Part shown: piece by piece, positions 16,040-24,071 of the stretch
Position numbering within the stretch: the first letter of the stretch is position 1
How the letters are laid out: the number at the start of each line of letters is the position of its first letter
The notes under the pieces: generated by a model
Told to the model about the DNA's origin: nothing
Database searches by the model: none
What the model saw: the letters and a program-made list of their open reading frames with translations, nothing else
Assembly: GCF_001580365.1 (NCBI RefSeq)
Contig: NZ_CP014480.1
Location: forward strand, 2,481,008-2,545,007
Direction: 5' to 3'
Length of the DNA: 64,000 nt
DNA from: Kocuria turfanensis
GTDB lineage: Bacteria > Actinomycetota > Actinomycetes > Actinomycetales > Micrococcaceae
Made by a program: the position numbers and the translations under genes

Positions 16040-17814
16040 CGGAGGTGGCCACGACGGAGACTGCTGACCACGCGGAGATTTCGCCTGATGATCCCTTCTC
16101 CTGGGTTCCGTTCTACGAGGCCGTGGCCACCCGGCTGTTTGAGTATCAGGAGGACCGGCCCGCGCTTGCGACGATGTACCGAACGATCTGGTCGGATGCC
16201 GGGTACAAGGTCCATCAGGACAGGTACTCGGACGGAACGGTGGGGCCTGTCCGCGACATGTGCCCGTTCACGTTCATGTGGATGTTCAACAGAGGCAATC
16301 GTCGCGCTCGCATCGCGACGAACGTCAGGGAACGCCTTGGAATCGACGCGCCTGCCCCAATGAGCTTCGCGGGCGCCTCCGTGACGCACTTCCACCAAGC
16401 GTGGTGGTTCCAGTACGAGAAAGACCGCAAGGACCAGATCGAACTCTTCTGGCACGTCTTCAGTGCTGGTTGCGCATGGGCAAACGATCTTAACGACTCC
16501 ACCAGGGAGGGGGAGTTCCGCAACGCTCTGGCATCAGTGCTTCGAGGAACCAACCTGGGGTGGAGAGTCGCCACGGGGCTTTTCCGCGCCCGCCCGCATG
16601 TCTTCTATCCCCTCGAAAAGAGTCATGTGAACCTTGCGCGTGAGATATTCGGACTTGAAGTACCCGGCCCCAAGACTGCGAGCGCCGTGGACGCCTACGT
16701 GGATCTGCTTCGCCAGGTACAGGAGTACGTGTCCTCTCCTGACGCTGAGCATCCCAACATCGCGGCCATGTCCCATGACGCTGAGAAAAGGTGGCCGTCC
16801 GTGAACAAAGAAAAGAAGTTTCAGGTGCCAGAAACCCGGGTGACGTCTGTAATCGCGGAGGCGGAGGCGCACTCGAATCCCGACGGAGACTCGGGGTATG
16901 GGATTGAGCACCTCATCGCGGACGGGTGCTTTCTGCCGCGATCGGAGATCCAGTCCGTTCTTCATACGTTGCGGCACAAGAAGAACGTCATCCTGCAGGG
17001 AGCTCCCGGAACGGGCAAGACCTGGCTGGCGCAACGGCTCGGGTGGATCCTCGCGGGCGAACGTCGGTCGGACACGGTCCGGGTCGTGCAGTTCCACCCC
17101 AACACCTCCTACGAGGACTTCGTCCGGGGATATAGGCCGCAGGCCACCAGGGATGGGGCGGCCGGGTTGGCCCTCAAGGACGGGCCTTTCCTGCGCCTGG
17201 CCGACCGGGCACGGGTGGATGTCGATCTCGACCACGTCATGGTGATCGAAGAGATCAACCGCGGCAACCCGGCCCGCTCCCTCGGCGAGATGCTCACGCT
17301 GATTGAGGCCTCCAAGCGGTCCGAGGAGCATGCCATGAGTCTCACTTACTCTCGGGAGATTGAAGATGAGGAAGATGAAGAGGTGGTGTGGTTGCCGCCG
17401 AACCTGCACGTGGTCGGCACGATGAACATCGCCGACCGTTCGCTGGCGCTGGTGGACCTGGCGCTGCGCCGCCGGTTCTCCTTCATCACCGTCGAACCCC
17501 AGCTCAATGAGGCGTGGATGCAGTGGACGACCGCCCGCATCAGCAGCCGGGGCGTGGATGCGGGGAGATTCGTCCGAGTGGTGAAGGCCGGCATCGAGGA
17601 GCTGAACGAGCAGATCCGAACGGATCCTTCGCTGGGTCCGAACTTCGTGATCGGCCACAGCTTCGTGACGCCCGTGGACGTCGTCGACGACGCCTGGGGC
17701 TGGTTCCACGAGCAGGTGGAGACTTCCATCCGCCCATTGCTCCACGAGTACTGGTTCGACAACCCCGAGCGCGCGGACGAAGCATCGGACCGGTTGCTCG
17801 CCGCCCGGGCATGA
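16036..17814 (+). CDS. mcrB: McrB-like GTPase subunit
   Basis: 592 residues from a GTG overlapping the preceding stop. Residues about 10-260 form an N-terminal domain common in McrB-like proteins (PFTFMWMFNRGNR). The C-terminal AAA+ module has Walker A GAPGTGKT at 322-329, Walker B MVIEEINRGNPARS with EEIN at 405-408 (the usual McrB form is DEIN), and the GTP-selective MNxADRS motif as MNIADRSLALVDLALRRRF at 463. It would bind modified DNA, hydrolyse GTP and drive translocation for the McrC nuclease. ATGA overlap with mcrC. The McrB assignment is firm. Confidence 0.9.
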   Translation: MTEVATTETADHAEISPDDPFSWVPFYEAVATRLFEYQEDRPALATMYRTIWSDAGYKVHQDRYSDGTVGPVRDMCPFTFMWMFNRGNRRARIATNVRERLGIDAPAPMSFAGASVTHFHQAWWFQYEKDRKDQIELFWHVFSAGCAWANDLNDSTREGEFRNALASVLRGTNLGWRVATGLFRARPHVFYPLEKSHVNLAREIFGLEVPGPKTASAVDAYVDLLRQVQEYVSSPDAEHPNIAAMSHDAEKRWPSVNKEKKFQVPETRVTSVIAEAEAHSNPDGDSGYGIEHLIADGCFLPRSEIQSVLHTLRHKKNVILQGAPGTGKTWLAQRLGWILAGERRSDTVRVVQFHPNTSYEDFVRGYRPQATRDGAAGLALKDGPFLRLADRARVDVDLDHVMVIEEINRGNPARSLGEMLTLIEASKRSEEHAMSLTYSREIEDEEDEEVVWLPPNLHVVGTMNIADRSLALVDLALRRRFSFITVEPQLNEAWMQWTTARISSRGVDAGRFVRVVKAGIEELNEQIRTDPSLGPNFVIGHSFVTPVDVVDDAWGWFHEQVETSIRPLLHEYWFDNPERADEASDRLLAARA

Positions 17815-18965
17815 CGATGGACGAGTCCGACGACGACAGCGTGGGCGTCGTCGTCGGCGAAGGCTCCACCCAAATCCCGGTCCGCAACCTCTGGCTGCTC
17901 TACCTGTACGCCTCGGAGCTCTACCAGCACCTGTCCGCGTCCGAGCGTGTCCAGGCGGAGAGCAATCCCACCGCGCTCGCGGATCTGGCGGCCCGGATCC
18001 TCTTGGCCGAGGTCCGGAGCCGGATGCGACGCGGGCTGACGCCGGGATATGTCGCCCGGCACGAGGTCCTGACGCACGTGCGGGACCGGGTGGACCAGAT
18101 CACCACTGCACGCGGCATGCTGCTGGAGCGCGGACGGGTCGCCTGCGACTTCGAGGAGCTCACGGTGGACACCCCGCGCAACCGCTATGTCTGCGCCGCG
18201 CTCCTGACGGCCGCACGGTGGCTGGGGGCCACGAGAGTCCTGCGGTCTGCAGATCCGTCCCGCACCTCGGCCCTAGCCCACGACTGCCGCTCCGTGGCGG
18301 CCGACCTGCAACGCGTCGGTGTCACCGCCGAGCGTCCCGATCCGCTGACGCCGCGGAAGCAGACCTACAGCCACTTCGACAGCGACGACCGCAGGATGGT
18401 CGCCGCCGCCCAGCTCCTGCTGGAGCTGGCCCTGCCCAGCCACTCGACGGGCCGCATGGCGCTCCGCGGGCTCGACTGGTCGCAGCGCAGCCTCCGCCGA
18501 CTGTTCGAGGCGGCGGTCCGGGGGTTCTACGCCGTGCACCTGCGGCCGGAGGGATGGTCCGTGGACAAGCAGCAACTCCGCTGGCCGTCGTCGTCATCGG
18601 ATGCCATGGATGCGCTCCTGCCCGTGATGGAGGCGGACGTGGTCCTCGAGCACCGGCGGCATCGACGGCGGATCGTGCTCGACACCAAGTTCACCACCGC
18701 CTTCTCGAAGCAGTTCGGGCACCGCGGCGGAGGGCTCCGCTCGGACCACCTCTACCAGCTGTACACGTACGTCCGGAGCCAGGAGGGCGAGGTCGCGGAC
18801 GACATGCGCACCGAGGGGGTATTGCTGTATCCGGCGACGGAGCAGGTGCCCGAGCTCGACGTGACGACGCGGATGCACGGGCATGAGTTCCGAGTGCTCA
18901 CCGTTGACTTGGCGGCCGACGCGAGTGATATCCATACCGGATTGTTGTCCGTCGTTTCACCATGA
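17811..18965 (+). CDS. mcrC: McrC nuclease subunit
   Basis: 384 residues beginning at the ATGA overlap. The N-terminal half is the McrB-interacting region (IPVRNLWLLYLYASELY). The C-terminal PD-(D/E)xK nuclease shows D276 (MEADVVLEH) and D291-x-K293 (RRIVLDTKFT), then GLRSDHLYQLYTYV, typical of McrC. It provides cleavage for the McrBC modification-dependent restriction complex. Length is normal. With the Mrr-like gene it forms a three-gene operon coupled by GTGA and ATGA overlaps. Confidence 0.9.
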   Translation: MTMDESDDDSVGVVVGEGSTQIPVRNLWLLYLYASELYQHLSASERVQAESNPTALADLAARILLAEVRSRMRRGLTPGYVARHEVLTHVRDRVDQITTARGMLLERGRVACDFEELTVDTPRNRYVCAALLTAARWLGATRVLRSADPSRTSALAHDCRSVAADLQRVGVTAERPDPLTPRKQTYSHFDSDDRRMVAAAQLLLELALPSHSTGRMALRGLDWSQRSLRRLFEAAVRGFYAVHLRPEGWSVDKQQLRWPSSSSDAMDALLPVMEADVVLEHRRHRRRIVLDTKFTTAFSKQFGHRGGGLRSDHLYQLYTYVRSQEGEVADDMRTEGVLLYPATEQVPELDVTTRMHGHEFRVLTVDLAADASDIHTGLLSVVSP

Positions 18966-19050
18966 GACGGACCAAGAAGGAAATCATTCACAGAAGCCAA
19001 CGACCTCATTAAGCTCTCTCCAGAGGATGACGAAATCTCAGGAGACGGGC

Positions 19051-19599
19051 ATGGGGTCGAAGCAGTGCAAGAAGAAGTCCCAGGGGTGGTGCTCCGGGCG
19101 TATCCCTGTGGTTCCCGCCGGACATGAGGTGGAGTACAACGTCACCTGCAACCGATGCGGTACGCGCGAAACGGTCCTTTCCATGATCGGGCGCTTTCCC
19201 CGCCACACATCGACAGGCAAGGACCGGTATTTCTGCTTGAGGAGCGGGGCCTCGTATCTGCCGTCCGAGGTGAAGGGTGCGCGATGGCGCATCGTCGAGA
19301 AGATCGTTGTGCCTGAGGCCGACGGGCGGCACGCGCGACCGGTCCTGCCGAGAGTCGTCTCTGTTGTTCCGAAGAGTGCCAAGGGCGGCCAGAAAACTCC
19401 GGACAGACTTTCCAGTCCGCTGGTGGACGGACGTGACGTCAGGGCCCAGACCAGGCTCCAAGCCGCCCGCCGCAACTACTCGTCCGATTTGGAACAGGCC
19501 AACGACAGCCGTTACCAAGCTTCGCGAGAGCTTTACGACGGATCCACCAGCGTGGTGGCCAGGCTGTCGCCTTCGCAAGGGACAGGGCGACGTCGGTAA
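19051..19599 (+). CDS. Hypothetical protein with possible zinc ribbon
   Basis: 182 residues if started at ATG 19051, which has AGGAGA five bases upstream; ATG 19027 is an alternative. Cysteine pairs (QCKKKSQGWC and TCNRCGTRE) suggest a zinc ribbon, and FPRHTSTGKDRYFCL follows. The remainder is basic and low in predicted structure. No family was recognised. It lies between mcrC and the BREX operon on the same strand, so it may be defence-linked. The coding call is moderate only. Confidence 0.45.
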   Translation: MGSKQCKKKSQGWCSGRIPVVPAGHEVEYNVTCNRCGTRETVLSMIGRFPRHTSTGKDRYFCLRSGASYLPSEVKGARWRIVEKIVVPEADGRHARPVLPRVVSVVPKSAKGGQKTPDRLSSPLVDGRDVRAQTRLQAARRNYSSDLEQANDSRYQASRELYDGSTSVVARLSPSQGTGRRR

Positions 19600-19784
19600 G
19601 CCAGGCTGGTGGCGTTCGCTCGGACCTCCGGATTCATGGGCTCCAGCCGACTTGCCTCCGGGTCGTCGCAATCGGAGGACGTGCACTCGTAACTCACATG
19701 CGTCTGCAGGCCGTATGGCGGTCGCCGACGGATTGGAGCCCATAAGGTGGGGAGATGTGCCGTCATCATGGCGGTTGCAATTTC

Positions 19785-19811
19785 ATGGTGCTGTTAGCGT
19801 GACTGCACCAT
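19785..19811. promoter_or_regulatory. 7-bp dyad upstream of the BREX-2 operon
   Basis: ATGGTGC (19785-19791) and GCACCAT (19805-19811) form a perfect inverted repeat with 13 bases between, 30 bases before the pglW TTG start. It sits where a promoter or operator of the BREX operon is expected. No other feature explains 19600-19841. Confidence 0.4.
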
Positions 19812-19841
19812 AGCGACACTGGGCAGCAAGGAGGAACGACG

Positions 19842-22800
19842 TTGGCTGACGAGAGGTGGATCGAAGTCAGCCCGTCTGAGTTCCCGCACGAGGCCGAAGG
19901 CCTGGCGTACCTCCGGGAGCGGCTCCCGGATGAGACGCCCTACCGCGCATGGAGCAACTTCGAGTTCCGCGACTCCCAGGGTCGCTGGCACGAGGTCGAC
20001 GCCATGATCCTCACGCGCAACACCCTGCACATCGTCGAGCTGAAGTACTACAGCGGGACCATTACCGGCACGGACACCCGGTGGCGCCGCGACAACGGCG
20101 ACCGGAGTCGCTCCGAAGATTCTCCTCTCATGCTGGCGCAGAAGAAGGCCCGGGTCTTCGCCTCCCGGCTCAAGGATGAGTTCGCTGATTGGGCGGTCAA
20201 GAACGGTGTCGACCACCGAGCGCTCATGCGGCAGGTCGTCCCGTACGTGAAGGCGGACGTGTTCCTTCATCACCCACGCGTCCGCGTCGACCTGAGCGAC
20301 GATTCGAAGCAGGGCCTGTGGGGCCTCGACGCCACCGAGAATGTCTCCGGGCTTCGCGGAATCTCCAGTCTCATCCTGGAAGAGCCGCACAACGGCATCT
20401 CGCTCAGCCGGGACCAGGAAGACATCTTGGCGAAGCTGATCGAGCGCGTGGGCGTGCAGCGACGCGAGCGGCAGTACGGCTCGTGGACCCTGCACGCCAG
20501 CGAGGTGCTCGGCCAAGGGCCCGACTGGCTCGACCTCGCCGCGAGCCACTCCGCCGTCCAAGACCGACAGGCGCGCATTCGCATTCACCTCACTCCCGAG
20601 GGAGCATCCAAGGAGGAAGTCCGCCGCCGGCGCCAGCTGGCCGAGCACGAGTTCCGCCTCATGAGCAGGCTCTCCCACGACGGCCTCATGCGTCCGGTGG
20701 ACCTGCTCGAGACCGACATGGGCGTGGGCCTCGTCTACGACTACGACGAGGACTATCAGCGGCTGGACCTCTGGATGGCCGACCAGACCAACGGCGCGAC
20801 GCTCGAGGACCAACTCGAGATCATCCGGCACACGGCCGAGACCCTCGACTACGCCCACCGCAACGCCGTGGTGCACCGCGGTCTCTGGCCGCAGGCGGTG
20901 TGGGTCAAGCGCGAGCGGAATAGGCTCGCGGTGAAGCTCAGCGACTGGCAGACCGCCGGCTCGGCCTCGGCCGACGCCGCGGAGACTGGCGTGACCAGCC
21001 TCGTCCGATCCGAGGCCACCGTGTTCGGTGGAACGGACGACGATGGCTCGCGGGCCGACGTGTACCGCGCACCGGAAGGCCGCTGGATCGGACCGTCCAC
21101 CGACCGCATGGGACTGGACGTGTTCTCCCTCGGGGCGCTCGCCTTCTACGTCCTCACCGGCCGGCCCCCGGCCGAGAGCCCTCTCGACCTGGCCGAGAAG
21201 CTCCGCGAGCAGGGCGGCCTGGACGCCGCGGCCCTGGTGCCACAGCTCGGCTCCAACATCCGGGATGCCGTTCGCAACGCCACCCGCCCCCGGCCCAGTG
21301 ACCGCACGCAAACCATCCGGGACTTCCTGGACCAGCTGGAACGCCCGGACGTCGGCGAGACCGTCGTGGATGATCCGCTGGAGGCCACCGCGGGCACCGT
21401 CCTGGCCGGCGGCCGGTTCGTCGTGCAGCGGCGCCTGGGCAAGGGCTCGACCGCCGTCGGCATGCAAGTCGAGGACCGGTCCGGCGAGGAGCCGGTGGTC
21501 CGTGTGCTCAAGCTGGCGCTCGACGACAAGGCGGCCGCCCGCCTGGAGGACGAGGCCAAGGTCATGGCCGACCTGCCGCGCTCCCCGCGCCTGGTCGCCC
21601 GTGTAGAAGGACCGATCGACGTCGACGGCCGCCAGGCCCTCCTCCTGGAGTCCGCCGGGCCCCAGACCCTCACCGAGCTGCTCCGCGAGCGCCGGGGCCG
21701 TCTGTCCCTGGACCTCACCGAACGCTTCGGCAACGACCTGCTCCAGGCCGTCGAACTCCTCGACAAGGCCGGCATCGTCCACCGCGACATCAAGCCCTCC
21801 AACCTCGGGGTGCGCGCCGACAGCAACAAGTCCAAGCACCTCGTGCTTTTCGACTTCTCCGCCTCCCGGGCCGACCCCGGCAATCTGGAGATCGGCACCG
21901 CACCGTACCTGGACCCGTTCCTGGGGAAGGACCGCCCGCAGTTCGACTCCGCGGCGGAGCGCTACGCCGCCGCCGTCGTCCTCTTCGAGATGGCGACCGG
22001 TCGGACGCCCTACTACGGGGACGACCCGTACGCTGCGCCTACCGTGGTGGACGACGACGTCACCATCCGGCCCGGCGAGCTCGACCCGTCGGTGGAGCAA
22101 CCGCTCGGCGAGTTCTTCCGCCGCGCGCTGGCCCGCGACATCGCGGACCGTTTCGACACCGTCCAGGACATGCGGACGGCGTGGCAGCGGGTGTTCACCG
22201 GCCAGGCCACCACGGCCCCGGAGGACGCCGACGAGCTCGCCGAACGGGCAGAGCTGGACACGCCCCTCACGGAGGCCGGGCTCTCCGCCCGGGGGCTCTC
22301 GGCCCTCGAACCCTTCCGCGTGACGACCGTGGGAGACCTGCTGGCGGTCGACGCCGTCCGGCTGAACCACCTGTCGGGCGTGGCCGAGCCGACCCGCCGG
22401 GAGGTCAAGGGCCGTGCGAACGCCTGGCGGCGCCGCTTCGGCGAGCAGGTCGCCCTGGACACGGACCGGTCCGGGCTCCCGACTCTCACGCACGCTGCGG
22501 ACCTGCTCCGCGCGGTGCTCACCAGCACCCGCACCACGAGCGGCGTCGAGGCCGTCGACCTGATCCTCGGCCGGACAGGCTCTCTCGACGCCTTCGCGAC
22601 GCAGGCTGAGCTCGGCGGGTCCATGGCCAAGCCCATCACCGCGGCGGGGACCAGCCTGCTCCTCGACCGTCTCCAGGACACCTGGGCGAAGCACGACGAC
22701 AGCCTGCGGCTGCTGCGGGCGCTGGAGCGCGTGGTCGACGCCCGCCTCGACGAACTCGGCCAGGTCGCCACGCCGGAGGAGCTGGCCGACGCCATCCGGA

Positions 22801-24071
22801 ATGCCTCCGTGGCGGGACCCGAGAAGCCGGCCGAGGCCCGCCGGCTCGCACACGGCCTGCTGCGGATTGTCGTCGATCGGCGCCGCGCCCAGCTGCGTGG
22901 TGAACAGGATGCCCACCCCCTGGAGATCAGGCGCCGTGAGAAGCGCGTCCTGGCGATTGCCCGCGACACCCGGCTGCTGGACCGGGCGGACTCCCTCGGC
23001 GCCGAAGCCGACGCCCTCGTCCGCCGCCTGGCCGCCGAGGACGATCTCGTCCCGGCGGAGCGCGTCCTGGAGGGGCTACAGAGGCACCGGCAGGACGACG
23101 ACCCCCCGGTGCTGTGGGACGGGCTCCGCCCCGTGCGCCTGGCCGCGCAGCTGTCGGCGGCAGCGGCGGCCACCAGCATCGGCGAGCTGTACTCTCGCGA
23201 CCTGCCCGCCCACCGCGCCGTGGCGCTCGTGCTCGGCGGGATCGGGGTCCGGGAACTGCACACTCTTAAGGAGATCCACGACCGCGTCCGGACACGCTTC
23301 CCGTCGTTCGGATCCCTGCCGAACCGCCCGGGCCTGGACTCCGTGCTCCGGGACGCCGGCGTGGAGCTGATCTTCGACGAGACGCGCAAGGCCTATGTGA
23401 GCCCGACGGTGCGCGGTGACACGACAGGCCTCTACACCCAGGTGCCCACCTATGTGGCGGACACCGCGGAGGACCTCAGCGCCGGTGCGCTGACGCAGCG
23501 GCTCAAGGACAGCATCGACCGCCGCTCCTACCTCGTGCTCGGCACCCGCCCGGACCGCATGGACAAGCTCCAGCAGATCCTGCAGGAGCAGTTCGGCGGC
23601 CAGGTCCTGGACGTCACCAGCCTGCTCCTGGACGAACTGCACCGAATGGCCGACGAGGGCAGGGTCCCGCCCTGGACGTCCCTCGTGGCGGCCGATGCCC
23701 AGCCGGAGACTGCCCGGCCGCGCAAGGGCCTGCAGGTCGTGGTGGACCGGGCTATCCCCGCGGTGATCGACCGGTTGCACGAGGCCATGAACGACGCCGA
23801 CCGCCCGGGGCCGGTCGTCCTCACCGAGACCTCGCCGCTGGTCCGCTACGGCCACGGCGCGGTCCTGCGCCGGCTCAGCGACCTGACCGAGCGCAGGGAA
23901 CGCGCGGTGTGGGTGCTCGTGCCGCAGTTCGCGTCCCATGTCGGCGGCATGGTCGACGGCGAGTCCGTGCAGACCTCCCCCCAGCAGTTCATTCCCGTCG
24001 ATTCCGTGTGGATCGACCCCCGGGCGGCAGCGTTGCTCGAGCCCGGCGATCCCCGAGGAGCCCACGCATGA
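19842..24071 (+). CDS. pglW: PglW, BREX type 2 NERD-domain serine/threonine kinase
   Basis: 1409 residues from TTG with a strong RBS (AAGGAGGAACGACG). A NERD nuclease-related domain spans about 15-130 (WHEVDAMILTRNTLHIVELK). A first kinase-like domain (about 220-505) has HRGLWPQAVWV at 345, where the catalytic Asp is replaced, so it looks like a pseudokinase. A second kinase domain (about 525-795) has a glycine loop LGKGSTAVG, a Lys near 556, HRDIKPSN at 647 and LFDFSAS in place of DFG. An RNA-polymerase-alpha-like helical domain follows (about 810-880), then a long C-terminal region. In Streptomyces Pgl, PglW is the kinase proposed to regulate the system. It heads the operon, with ATGA overlap to pglX. 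Confidence 0.93.
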   Translation: MADERWIEVSPSEFPHEAEGLAYLRERLPDETPYRAWSNFEFRDSQGRWHEVDAMILTRNTLHIVELKYYSGTITGTDTRWRRDNGDRSRSEDSPLMLAQKKARVFASRLKDEFADWAVKNGVDHRALMRQVVPYVKADVFLHHPRVRVDLSDDSKQGLWGLDATENVSGLRGISSLILEEPHNGISLSRDQEDILAKLIERVGVQRRERQYGSWTLHASEVLGQGPDWLDLAASHSAVQDRQARIRIHLTPEGASKEEVRRRRQLAEHEFRLMSRLSHDGLMRPVDLLETDMGVGLVYDYDEDYQRLDLWMADQTNGATLEDQLEIIRHTAETLDYAHRNAVVHRGLWPQAVWVKRERNRLAVKLSDWQTAGSASADAAETGVTSLVRSEATVFGGTDDDGSRADVYRAPEGRWIGPSTDRMGLDVFSLGALAFYVLTGRPPAESPLDLAEKLREQGGLDAAALVPQLGSNIRDAVRNATRPRPSDRTQTIRDFLDQLERPDVGETVVDDPLEATAGTVLAGGRFVVQRRLGKGSTAVGMQVEDRSGEEPVVRVLKLALDDKAAARLEDEAKVMADLPRSPRLVARVEGPIDVDGRQALLLESAGPQTLTELLRERRGRLSLDLTERFGNDLLQAVELLDKAGIVHRDIKPSNLGVRADSNKSKHLVLFDFSASRADPGNLEIGTAPYLDPFLGKDRPQFDSAAERYAAAVVLFEMATGRTPYYGDDPYAAPTVVDDDVTIRPGELDPSVEQPLGEFFRRALARDIADRFDTVQDMRTAWQRVFTGQATTAPEDADELAERAELDTPLTEAGLSARGLSALEPFRVTTVGDLLAVDAVRLNHLSGVAEPTRREVKGRANAWRRRFGEQVALDTDRSGLPTLTHAADLLRAVLTSTRTTSGVEAVDLILGRTGSLDAFATQAELGGSMAKPITAAGTSLLLDRLQDTWAKHDDSLRLLRALERVVDARLDELGQVATPEELADAIRNASVAGPEKPAEARRLAHGLLRIVVDRRRAQLRGEQDAHPLEIRRREKRVLAIARDTRLLDRADSLGAEADALVRRLAAEDDLVPAERVLEGLQRHRQDDDPPVLWDGLRPVRLAAQLSAAAAATSIGELYSRDLPAHRAVALVLGGIGVRELHTLKEIHDRVRTRFPSFGSLPNRPGLDSVLRDAGVELIFDETRKAYVSPTVRGDTTGLYTQVPTYVADTAEDLSAGALTQRLKDSIDRRSYLVLGTRPDRMDKLQQILQEQFGGQVLDVTSLLLDELHRMADEGRVPPWTSLVAADAQPETARPRKGLQVVVDRAIPAVIDRLHEAMNDADRPGPVVLTETSPLVRYGHGAVLRRLSDLTERRERAVWVLVPQFASHVGGMVDGESVQTSPQQFIPVDSVWIDPRAAALLEPGDPRGAHA

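Noticed and set aside
19794..22916. 1040-codon open frame on the minus strand opposite pglW
   Set aside because: High-GC DNA opens long antisense frames; the plus strand encodes PglW with clear motifs and a strong RBS.
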